A stretch of DNA of 8,022 bases from CAYSVN01 sp964434585 (lineage in GTDB: Bacteria; Patescibacteriota; Gracilibacteria; Peribacterales; Peribacteraceae). Position numbers and translations under genes: made by a program. Under the pieces are notes generated by a model. The model had not been told where the DNA came from, made no database searches, and worked only from the letters and a program-made list of their open reading frames with translations. Below are positions 1 to 5,605 of the stretch, piece after piece (within the stretch, counting starts at the first letter, position 1; the number at the start of each line of letters is the position of its first letter). The stretch is taken from NCBI GenBank assembly GCA_964434585.1, contig CAYSVN010000057.1:1-8022 (forward strand). The letters are read 5' to 3'.

Positions 1-1
1 G

Positions 2-289
2 TTTGCTTTAGTCTCGTTTGATTCTTGGGTTCAGGCAGCAATACTACTTGTTATTATTACAGGTATTCAGCTATTTATTGGTAATGTGTTAGAGCCAAAA
101 TATATGGGTGATAAACTTAATGTTAGCTCTTTACTTCTTATCTTCTCCTTATTCTTTTGGGGTGCGCTGTGGGGGGTTGCTGGTATGTTTTTGGCAGTTC
201 CGCTTACGGTTATTATTATGATTGTCCTGTCTGGCATTCCATCAACAAAAGCGATTGGTATTTGGATGTCAGGCGATGGAGTGGTGTAG
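2..289 (+). CDS. AI-2E/PerM-family transporter, C-terminal part (5' end outside window)
   Basis: The frame is open from the first bases of the window to a TAG stop, giving about 95 residues without the start. The residues match the end of the AI-2E/PerM/TqsA family (PF01594): a hydrophobic helix, then the family signature GNVLEPKYMGDKLNVSS, another helix with FFWGALWG, and the closing segment GMFLAVPLTVIIM followed by IPSTKAIG. Family members are multi-pass inner-membrane proteins of about 330-400 aa, linked to autoinducer-2 or ion export; the substrate cannot be told from this fragment. The family assignment is strong. A start codon inside the window (GTG at 86) would cut through the conserved signature, so I treat the gene as running in from the left. 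Its stop lies 161 nt before the next hairpin and no convincing terminator follows directly. Confidence 0.9.
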   Translation, partial: FALVSFDSWVQAAILLVIITGIQLFIGNVLEPKYMGDKLNVSSLLLIFSLFFWGALWGVAGMFLAVPLTVIIMIVLSGIPSTKAIGIWMSGDGVV

Positions 290-375
290 CTATTTATATC
301 ATTATATGCATTTAGTGCCTTCTAAACTATAAACTATTACTATTTTTATGGCTTTTATTTTACTGACTTTTAATT

Positions 376-405
376 GCAAATTCTTTTTAAATGAAAAATA
401 TTTGC
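376..405. repeat. AT-rich inverted repeat in the AI-2E/RRM gap
   Basis: GCAAAT (376-381) pairs with ATTTGC (400-405), and inside it TTTTT (384-388) pairs with AAAAA (394-398) around a 5-nt loop. The stem is mostly A-T and no T-run follows on either strand. It could be a weak or factor-assisted 3' end for the transporter mRNA, or simply AT-rich intergenic sequence. Nothing else was recognised in 290-420. Confidence 0.3.
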
Positions 406-426
406 ATTTAAAAATAAAATCATCCA

Positions 427-432
427 TACTAT
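427..432 (+). promoter_or_regulatory. possible -10 box for the RRM gene
   Basis: TACTAT resembles the TATAAT -10 consensus. A start point about 7 nt downstream would fall at the base of the 438-452 hairpin, so the mRNA would open with that hairpin and have a leader of roughly 38 nt. The best -35 (TTGCAT at 402-407) is 19 nt away, longer than ideal. This is a weak candidate. Confidence 0.25.
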
Positions 433-437
433 CGTAA

Positions 438-473
438 CACTCATGTTGAGTGATCTTATTTTTTTCTTTTTTT
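438..473 (+). terminator. hairpin plus T-tract directly before the RRM gene: terminator or attenuator
   Basis: CACTCA-TGT-TGAGTG (438-452) is a perfect 6-bp stem with a 3-nt loop. A tract of T7, C, T7 (459-473) follows, ending 3 nt before the ATG at 477. The shape fits a rho-independent terminator for the upstream transporter mRNA. The position, immediately before a start codon, also fits a 5'-leader element of the RRM gene, since RRM proteins often bind U-rich RNA. The sequence alone does not decide between these. Confidence 0.5.
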
Positions 474-476
474 AAA

Positions 477-1016
477 ATGTCTAAATCGTTATTTATAGGT
501 AGTGTTTCCTGGGGTACTACTGAGCAGGATCTTTTGGATCATATCTCTGCAGTTGCACCAGTGGTTTCTGTTAAAATACCTACCGATAGGTTTAGTGGAA
601 AAGCTAAAGGCTTCGCTTTTGTAGACATGGAGTCTGAAGAAGGAGCACAGGATGTGATTGCACAGCTTAATGAACAGGAACTCGATGGACGTAGCTTACA
701 TATTTCTATTGCTCGCGAGCAACAACATGAAACTGAACCATGTAAACTTTACGTTGCTGGTTTGCCTGAAACAGTAACAGAGGAGATTCTTATAGAATAT
801 CTGTCTTCTGCAGGTGCTGTTAATAATGTTTCTATTGTCTTTGATCGCGACACAGGGAAGTCTCGTGGCTTTGCTTTTATCGACACTGCTACCGAAGAAG
901 ATTCAGATTCTATTATTGATGCTTGTAATAACTCTAAGCTTGAAGGAAATGATATCTTAGTAAGAAAATCACGACCACAAAAAGAAAAGCCAAATCGTAG
1001 ATTTAATAATCACTAA
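477..1016 (+). CDS. RNA-binding protein with two tandem RRM domains
   Basis: The 179-aa cytoplasmic protein is made of two RNA recognition motifs and a basic tail. RRM1 covers about residues 4-80 with RNP2 LFIGSV (5-10) and RNP1 KGFAFVDM (44-51). RRM2 covers about 89-165 with RNP2 LYVAGL (91-96) and RNP1 RGFAFIDT (130-137). The aromatic RNP1 positions that stack on RNA bases are kept in both domains. The tail (164-179) is rich in Lys, Arg and Asn. I chose ATG 477 because RRM1 begins right after it; an in-frame GTG at 450 would add nine residues encoded by the T-tract and a hairpin arm. There is no Shine-Dalgarno. Bacterial RRM proteins are often about 80-110 aa with a single domain, as in cyanobacterial Rbp proteins, so the duplication is less common. 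The CobW gene starts 13 nt after its stop, so co-transcription is likely. The RNA target is unknown. Confidence 0.93.
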   Translation: MSKSLFIGSVSWGTTEQDLLDHISAVAPVVSVKIPTDRFSGKAKGFAFVDMESEEGAQDVIAQLNEQELDGRSLHISIAREQQHETEPCKLYVAGLPETVTEEILIEYLSSAGAVNNVSIVFDRDTGKSRGFAFIDTATEEDSDSIIDACNNSKLEGNDILVRKSRPQKEKPNRRFNNH

Positions 1017-1029
1017 AAGCTTATTATTT

Positions 1030-2151
1030 ATGATGCCAAAGCTCCCCATTACCGTTATCACTGGCTTTGTGAATGTAGGTAAGACTAATGTACTTTTAAG
1101 TTTGCTTCGCCAAAAATATACTGAAGAGCAATCTGCTGTTATTATGAATGATATTGCTGAGGTTGTAACTGGTGTCGACAAGGTGAAAAAAATGATAGAA
1201 AACGCCAGTCATTCTTTATTAGAGTTACCAAATGGCTGTATTTGCTGTACGCTAAAAGATGTATTTTTGGATACAGTAGGAAGGGTGGCCAAGAGTTCAG
1301 TAGGCCACCTTTATGTTGAAGGCAACCCTACAGCTGAACCATCGTTGATTAGGGGGTTTTTAGAAGATGGTCCATTTGCTGATCAGGTATTTATTAAGAA
1401 TATGATTACCGTTATTGATGCTTCAACATTTTTACAGAATTATTTATCTACTGATACCATTCGCCAACGTGGCTTGGTTGCATTAGAGCATGATGATCGT
1501 ATTGTAAGCGAGGTATTGGCGGACCAAGTTGAATGTGCGGATACGTTAGTTATTGCAAAGTGTGACTTGGTATCAGATGCTGATGCTACGTTTTTATATG
1601 CAGTACTAAGTGCGCTTAACCCAGCAGCAAAAATTGTTACGCTTGGACAGAAAAAACGCGGTGAATATAATCACAACATTAATAGTTTTTCTTTTACCGC
1701 ACAAAGACCTTTTCATCCTGTGCGGCTATATAAAATGTTACAAACAGATGTTTTTAGTAATGTACTACGGGCTAAAGGTGTTGCCTGGATTGCCACCAGA
1801 CAAGCGTATAAAGTGCAATGGTTACAAATGGGTAGTGTTTGTTCTCTTGAATCAGGTGGTGCATGGTGGCAGCTAGGTAGTAATAAGCAAGAAGATGCAT
1901 TTAATAGGCAATGGTTTGAGCACTCTGGTAGTCGCTATCAAGATATTGAATTTATAGGCACAGAGATGAACGCAAAACAGCTGCAGCAAGAACTGGAAAA
2001 CTGTTTACTTACAAACATAGAAATGCAGCTGGGGCCAGATCTTTGGCAGTATTTTGATGATCCAATTGAACATTGGGAAGATTTTATGGATCGTAGTTTA
2101 TTTGTGGTGCGAGATCTTCAAAGTTGTGAACGCTGCCTTAGTAAAAACTAA
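1030..2151 (+). CDS. CobW/COG0523 (ZigA-like) G3E-family GTPase, probable metal chaperone
   Basis: The 373-aa cytoplasmic P-loop GTPase belongs to the CobW/COG0523 metallochaperone group. Visible motifs are Walker A GFVNVGKT (12-19), the NDIAEV segment (40-45), the metal-binding CxCC motif GCICC (69-73), and a G4-like AKCD (176-179) where NKxD is usual. The segment from LALNP-like text (ALNPAAKIV) to the CobW C-terminal domain (F228 onward, with GVAWIATR) and the closing DLWQYFDDP follows the long ZigA-type members of about 400 aa, which are tied to zinc limitation. Oddities are NV instead of GA/AG-type residues in the P-loop, and VEGNPTAEP (96-104) where the family usually has an E-[ST]-[ST]-G-x-[AS]-[DE]-P motif. 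ATG 1030 is followed at once by a second ATG; neither has a Shine-Dalgarno. It is probably translated from the RRM transcript. The metal and client protein are not evident. Confidence 0.9.
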   Translation: MMPKLPITVITGFVNVGKTNVLLSLLRQKYTEEQSAVIMNDIAEVVTGVDKVKKMIENASHSLLELPNGCICCTLKDVFLDTVGRVAKSSVGHLYVEGNPTAEPSLIRGFLEDGPFADQVFIKNMITVIDASTFLQNYLSTDTIRQRGLVALEHDDRIVSEVLADQVECADTLVIAKCDLVSDADATFLYAVLSALNPAAKIVTLGQKKRGEYNHNINSFSFTAQRPFHPVRLYKMLQTDVFSNVLRAKGVAWIATRQAYKVQWLQMGSVCSLESGGAWWQLGSNKQEDAFNRQWFEHSGSRYQDIEFIGTEMNAKQLQQELENCLLTNIEMQLGPDLWQYFDDPIEHWEDFMDRSLFVVRDLQSCERCLSKN

Positions 2152-2159
2152 GAATAACC

Positions 2160-2305
2160 TTACTGTTTTGATTTATTGCGTATGTGATCCTTCAAGTGTT
2201 TTTTTGGATAATTTTTTTGCTTAATGGCTTCCTGCATTGGACAGACTTAGAACCTTTGACTGGGTCAGTATTGCAATTGATATACCTTCTGTAATTATGG
2301 TAATT
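2160..2305 (-). pseudogene. frameshifted remnant of a small Cys-containing basic protein
   Basis: Just downstream of the 49-aa gene on the same strand, one frame (2305 to TGA at 2192-2194) reads INCNTDPVKGSKSVQC. At that Cys a second frame takes over (ATG 2237 to TAA 2160) with QEAIKQKNYPKKHLKDH and a Lys/Arg-rich end. Joined across a one-base frame change they would make about 50 residues with spaced cysteines and a basic tail, like a small zinc-binding or nucleic-acid-binding protein. The domain is not recognised. The second part alone could be a real 25-aa ORF, but without a recognisable start signal a decayed gene is more likely. Confidence 0.3.
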
Positions 2306-2455
2306 CTATTTTTTTAGAACCACCTCCACCAAGCTCAAAAGATTCGTTGCTTGCTCATGAGCTTCGTCATCAGTTAAATTCTTGTCAGTCTCCTTTTTCA
2401 TAATTGCTTTAAATTCTGCAATATCTTCGTTTGTAAGATTGTAATTTATATTCAT
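2306..2455 (-). CDS. small conserved-looking protein, 49 aa, function unknown
   Basis: ATG at 2455 leads to TAG at 2306. The protein begins MNINYNLTNEDIAEFKAIMK and continues with ETDKNLTDDEAHEQATNLL, then SLVEVVLKK. It is acidic and helical, with the pattern x-L-T-x-E-[DE]-[IL]-x-x-[FL]-K followed by [DE]-x-[DE]-A and a leucine-rich end. From memory this resembles short uncharacterised proteins frequent in Patescibacteria genomes; I could not search for it. Composition and heptad-like spacing argue for a real gene rather than chance. No Shine-Dalgarno is present; a possible -10 (TATGTT, 2466-2461) sits 5 nt before the ATG, so it may be leaderless. The frame in the last ten codons is ambiguous, because a one-base shift reads GGGGSKKIELP before another stop. 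Confidence 0.6.
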   Translation of the reverse strand: MNINYNLTNEDIAEFKAIMKKETDKNLTDDEAHEQATNLLSLVEVVLKK

Positions 2456-2515
2456 ATTAGAACATAAACTCTATGTTGGCGTTAGAGGACTGTGCTAGAG
2501 AAAAGTATACTACTC

Positions 2516-2524
2516 TGCTATAAT
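2516..2524 (+). promoter_or_regulatory. extended -10 promoter (TGCTATAAT)
   Basis: TG-C-TATAAT is a perfect extended -10 element. The predicted start point, about 2531, is at the edge of an open frame with TTG at 2533. No good -35 is visible 17 nt upstream, as is common for extended -10 promoters. It would drive the broken reading frames at 2527-2777. Confidence 0.5.
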
Positions 2525-2526
2525 AG

Positions 2527-2777
2527 TTAGATTTGGATATACAAACATTAGATTATAGCTTTCTTGATACGCTGCCTGAAAAACAGGTAAATATCACGTG
2601 GTATTCTAGATAAACATGAAATTACTGATGTGTTGAATCTTGAACTTGTTTTACCAGAATTAAAACGATTTAAAACCAGTACTGATGCCAAAAGAGCTAC
2701 AAAATACTATACGTTTTGATGATGATAAAATAGAGAAATATGAGGTTTTTCAAACTGATAATTCTACTTATTTTTAA
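2527..2777 (+). pseudogene. remnant gene split over three frames, function unknown
   Basis: Three consecutive short frames carry protein-like sequence. Frame A (TTG 2533 to TAA 2613) reads LDYSFLDTLPEKQ before losing sense. Frame B (2591 to TGA 2719) reads ILDKHEITDVLNLELVLPEL and then KRFKTSTDAKRATKYYTF. Frame C (ATG 2685 to TAA 2777) reads IRFDDDKIEKYEVFQTDN. The fragments are similar in amino-acid character and lie in order, so two single-base indels would link them into about 80 residues behind an extended -10 promoter. No family was recognised. Alternatives are separate micro-ORFs or sequencing errors. Confidence 0.4.
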
Positions 2778-2874
2778 TGATTTATTTTTTAATACGCACT
2801 TTGTTGTTATATATTATATGTTAAAAATTTCTCATTATTGTCTGAGATCTTTCATTAATATTAAGAAGTATTTC

Positions 2875-2883
2875 TGTTATAAT
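2875..2883 (+). promoter_or_regulatory. extended -10 promoter for yciB-like gene (leaderless)
   Basis: TG-T-TATAAT is a perfect extended -10. Transcription normally begins about 7 nt after the hexamer, which is 2890-2891 here, the A of the start codon. There is no clear -35. The arrangement predicts a leaderless mRNA, which agrees with the absence of any Shine-Dalgarno. Confidence 0.65.
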
Positions 2884-2890
2884 AGAATCT

Positions 2891-3478
2891 ATGAATTGGA
2901 TTTTTGGAGCTATTGAGGAATTATTACCAGTATTAACATTTTTTATTGCGCAGGCGTATTTTGGTTTTCAAATCGGCCTGCTGTCCATGACAGGTACTCT
3001 TGTTGTGCTTCTTGTTTTTACACTACGTATAAATCAGTCGGTGCCTCGTTTTGCTCTTATAAGTACTGTGGCGTTTCTGCTCTTTGCGGTACCAAGTATG
3101 CTTACCGGAAATAGTTCGTACTTTCAGCTTTCAGACACAGTGCTAGATGGACTGTTTGCACTGTTGCTGCTTTGTAGTTGGTTTGCTGGATACCCACTTT
3201 TAAAAGTGCTCTTTGGTTCTATTTTTGCTATTAGTGATCGTGCGTGGCAAATCTTGTCGTTACGGTGGGGGTTATTATTTTTTTGTTTAGCTGGGTTTAA
3301 TGAATACATTAGAGTATTTTACTCTGATGAACTATGGTCTTGGTATAAACTACTATCTACCATTGGCATTATATTGTTTGGGTGTTATCAGTTTAAACTT
3401 TCTATGAGTGAGAGACTACCTGGTGAATCAAACAAGTTTGGCCTGCGCTTATCATATAAAGCACCTGAGCGTAAATAA
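2891..3478 (+). CDS. yciB: YciB/IspZ-family inner-membrane protein (intracellular septation protein A)
   Basis: The 195-aa protein is almost entirely hydrophobic, with about five membrane segments (roughly 11-27, 28-45, 54-72, 84-108, 122-140, and a last one near 152-168). The pattern fits YciB (PF04279): an N-terminal ELLPVLTFFIA, a central LDGLFALLLL with GYPLLKVLFG, then W119-x5-RWG, FNEY (136-139), and D146-E-LW before WYKLL. E. coli YciB, about 180 aa, interacts with cell elongation and division proteins and affects envelope integrity; that role is family knowledge and is inferred here. ATG 2891 is fixed by the overlapping promoter and by alignment of the first helix. The final 25 residues are polar and probably cytoplasmic. 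It is transcribed alone, converging on the tRNA gene 14 nt away. Confidence 0.85.
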   Translation: MNWIFGAIEELLPVLTFFIAQAYFGFQIGLLSMTGTLVVLLVFTLRINQSVPRFALISTVAFLLFAVPSMLTGNSSYFQLSDTVLDGLFALLLLCSWFAGYPLLKVLFGSIFAISDRAWQILSLRWGLLFFCLAGFNEYIRVFYSDELWSWYKLLSTIGIILFGCYQFKLSMSERLPGESNKFGLRLSYKAPERK

Positions 3479-3492
3479 TGTTTTTTTGATAA

Positions 3493-3567
3493 TGGCTCCT
3501 CGGACTGGATTCGAACCAGTGACCGATCGGTTAACAGCCGATTGCTCTACCACTGAGCTACCGAGGA
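3493..3567 (-). tRNA. tRNA-Asn (anticodon GTT)
   Basis: Read on the minus strand, the 75-nt cloverleaf is complete. The acceptor stem TCCTCGG/CCGAGGA has discriminator G and an encoded CCA. The D stem is GCTC/GAGC, the anticodon stem ATCGG/CCGAT encloses loop CTGTTAA with anticodon GTT, and the T stem ACTGG/CCAGT encloses TTCGAAT. All invariant positions checked (T8, the D-loop GG, TTCGA) are present. Encoding CCA in the gene means no enzymatic addition is needed at first maturation. A possible -10 (TAAAAT, 3582-3577) lies about 10 nt before the 5' end, with no good -35. Confidence 0.97.
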
Positions 3568-3622
3568 TTGAGGTATTTTATGTGGCAATTGTCCCTACCG
3601 TACATTGTTAGAGTACGCCTTC

Positions 3623-3654
3623 ATTCGCTATGGCGAATTACGGCCGGCAGGCCG
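3623..3654. repeat. tandem GC-rich hairpins between the surface operon and tRNA-Asn
   Basis: ATTCGC-TATG-GCGAAT (3623-3638) and CGGCC-GGCA-GGCCG (3641-3654) are two perfect stem-loops with 4-nt loops, 2 nt apart. They stand out in an AT-rich region. They lie 25 nt past the stop of the minus-strand HTTM gene, so they could end that transcript or protect its 3' end, although no T-run follows on that strand. The double-hairpin form also suits a REP-like dispersed element. The sequence alone cannot tell these apart. Confidence 0.5.
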
Positions 3655-3678
3655 AGGAACGTCGAATTGTGAAACAGA

Positions 3679-4962
3679 TTATATGGTGCACTGACCATTA
3701 AGACAATACCGTTTTTCGGCAATTTTTTTATAGATGATATTGCCTGCATATGGTACGCCAGGAATATAGAGTAGGGGAGCTACTATCCATAGCGCAGGTA
3801 GGCTCCACATTAATTTACGAATAGCGTAAAATCCGCTGTAAATATGGCCAGTGTTACTAATGAGTGCAATGGCATCATTTAGTTTTTTAAGAGAAATTTT
3901 CTTACTCATTTTTTGACGATGACTTGGTGCCTGAAAGTTAAGTAATTGCAGCCTAGAACCCCAATCAAGCAACTTTAATATGAATACATTTTTTATACAA
4001 AAAAGACATTTTCCATCATATATTAATTGATGCCTACGTTCGTCTCCAAAGAAAAAATCTTTGATAGCATGCCAGTCATCATCGAGGAGTAATCCTAGGT
4101 AACCAAGCATCATTGCCCAAGGGAAAATTCCGACTTCCATAAAAATAAATATACCACCATGGAATGCCAAGCCACCTAGTAGCAAGTACCTTTTTAAGGA
4201 AAATCTTTTTAATTGTTTTGGCAAATAGTTTTTAACAAAACCTATTGGTAACAATAATAATCCCCATAGAAGTTCAAACACAATAGTGGCTCGTGATATA
4301 AAAGGAGAAAGAATGCTAAATTGGTCCATTAGCCCTCCGTGTATTCTTGCAAAATGTGTATGATGTAAAGCAGCAGCCATGGCTGTGCCCCGTTGCCACC
4401 ACATTACCCCCATTAGTTTATCGATCCCCGAGGTAATATAAATAACAAGGTATTGCCATAACAGTAAACGGTATGGCCAAATAGACATTAATGGCGCAGT
4501 TAACAATGTGCGATGTTCTTTAAAATGTTTCCACTGCTTAGGAATGCGATGCACGCTAAGCGCATGGATCCCTGGGCTAATCATTAGTAAATATCCTATT
4601 ACTCGCATAGTGGTATCGCCACCACCTAGCAGCATTAAATTACGCTCGTGAAAGGTGAAGAGCAGCATAACAGACACAATAGTGGTAAACCTTGGCCAAA
4701 GACCAATAGCCATTGCTATAAGACTAACTATAAAAATATAGCAGACTATTAATACTCCGCCATCGCTTGTTACAACATCAAACAAAGAAAAGCGCCAACT
4801 ATTACGGAATACAAAATTACTAAGTTCTAATGGCAATATTCCACTATCGCTGTAATATTTTAACCAATTGCCTGATGATGCTAGAAAATAACTGAGGGTT
4901 GTAATTGCCCATGCTATACGCATACAGCTAAAGCCAAGTGATGATATTTTTTTAAAAAACAT
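3679..4962 (-). CDS. HTTM-DCC fusion: vitamin K carboxylase-like membrane domain plus thioredoxin-like DCC domain
   Basis: The 427-aa protein has two parts. Residues about 8-295 form an HTTM domain (horizontally transferred transmembrane, related to vitamin K-dependent gamma-carboxylase) with seven or more membrane helices. Typical marks are HERN (105-108), LGGGDT (112-117), and SGIDK (178-182) followed by MWWQRG. Residues about 312-420 form a DCC/DUF393 domain with YDGKCLFC (315-322), whose CxxC (C319, C322) is the presumed thiol-disulfide site, and the usual closing YKKIAEKRYC. Two further cysteines (C420, C425) lie at the C-terminus. HTTM and DCC genes are often neighbours or fused; the fusion suggests membrane-associated redox or protein modification. 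True gamma-carboxylase activity is not implied, because the soluble carboxylase portion is absent. ATG 4962 follows the upstream stop by 3 nt, indicating translational coupling as the last gene of the operon. Confidence 0.88.
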   Translation of the reverse strand: MFFKKISSLGFSCMRIAWAITTLSYFLASSGNWLKYYSDSGILPLELSNFVFRNSWRFSLFDVVTSDGGVLIVCYIFIVSLIAMAIGLWPRFTTIVSVMLLFTFHERNLMLLGGGDTTMRVIGYLLMISPGIHALSVHRIPKQWKHFKEHRTLLTAPLMSIWPYRLLLWQYLVIYITSGIDKLMGVMWWQRGTAMAAALHHTHFARIHGGLMDQFSILSPFISRATIVFELLWGLLLLPIGFVKNYLPKQLKRFSLKRYLLLGGLAFHGGIFIFMEVGIFPWAMMLGYLGLLLDDDWHAIKDFFFGDERRHQLIYDGKCLFCIKNVFILKLLDWGSRLQLLNFQAPSHRQKMSKKISLKKLNDAIALISNTGHIYSGFYAIRKLMWSLPALWIVAPLLYIPGVPYAGNIIYKKIAEKRYCLNGQCTI

Positions 4963-4965
4963 AAA

Positions 4966-5550
4966 TTATACTTTAGTAGGTTCTCCACAGGTAAATTCGA
5001 GTAATACTTCACTTGTAATATCAGGTGAAAAATTTTGCCAAAACTGTGGATTGCTTAACTCGTCCGATCTTGGAATAACGTAGAACTCTTTTCTCCAGCG
5101 TAACGTTGTTTCTTGGCTCCATAAGTTTTGGTTGCATACATCTTGCATATATCGCTTTTTAAATACGTCTTCTCTATAACTGCTGTCTATACGGCCTAGT
5201 AGCTTTAGCTCTTTTGCTTGCTTGTACCAAGGTACGGTATCACCTCGGAATACTACTGCCTCTACCCAACTATCAGAATTCATTCTCTCAATATAAATAT
5301 TGGTTACCCTTCGCAGTGGGTCTGGGCTAAATAAGTTCCAACGCTGCCACTGACTTGTTAGCAGCACGTAAGGACGTACTCCCCAACGATAGAAGTGATC
5401 GTAGCTTTTATCTATTGGCTGCCACCATTGCTTTGTTTCGAGCCAGCTATTTATTTTGCCTCGTTCTGTTTCAGTTGGGCTATAGGCAGCAATAGCAAAC
5501 ATGTGCCACATGCAAAAAATAATTATTGCTGATTTATAAAGCAGGTTCAT
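4966..5550 (-). CDS. HTTM-associated membrane-anchored protein of unknown function
   Basis: The 194-aa protein has one N-terminal hydrophobic segment (about residues 5-23), then a polar domain rich in Trp and Arg. The most notable motif is SQWQRWNLFSPDP (66-78). From memory, proteins with a W-x-[ML]-F-[SA]-P-[DN]-P motif are commonly encoded next to HTTM genes; the motif itself is directly visible. A second FSPD occurs at 174-177. I chose ATG 5550 (MNLLYKSA). A TTG at 5571 in the same frame would add seven residues, MALILVA, before the helix. The gene lies 55 nt after the SLH-sortase stop and 3 nt before the HTTM-DCC start, so it is the middle gene of the operon and probably a partner of the HTTM protein. 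The polar domain is likely extracytoplasmic if the segment is an uncleaved anchor. No enzyme motif was recognised. Confidence 0.75.
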   Translation of the reverse strand: MNLLYKSAIIIFCMWHMFAIAAYSPTETERGKINSWLETKQWWQPIDKSYDHFYRWGVRPYVLLTSQWQRWNLFSPDPLRRVTNIYIERMNSDSWVEAVVFRGDTVPWYKQAKELKLLGRIDSSYREDVFKKRYMQDVCNQNLWSQETTLRWRKEFYVIPRSDELSNPQFWQNFSPDITSEVLLEFTCGEPTKV

Positions 5551-5605
5551 GGCCACTAGAATAAGCGCCAAACGCTAACTATACAAGTGCCAAGTGGCTT
5601 ATTTT

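Noticed and set aside
450..476. GTG start adding nine residues to the RRM protein
   Set aside because: The extra residues come from a hairpin arm and the T-tract, and the RRM fold starts just after ATG 477.
1610..1876. 88-codon ORF inside the CobW gene
   Set aside because: It is in another frame of a well-supported gene and shows no family features.
2533..2613. TGA or other stop recoding to explain the broken + frames
   Set aside because: The first broken frame ends at TAA, and the intact genes contain no in-frame TGA, so frameshift decay fits better than an altered code.
3408..3611. 67-codon ORF on the + strand containing APRTGFEPVTDRLTADC
   Set aside because: It is the translated antisense of the tRNA-Asn gene; this peptide is a well-known false annotation from tRNA loci.
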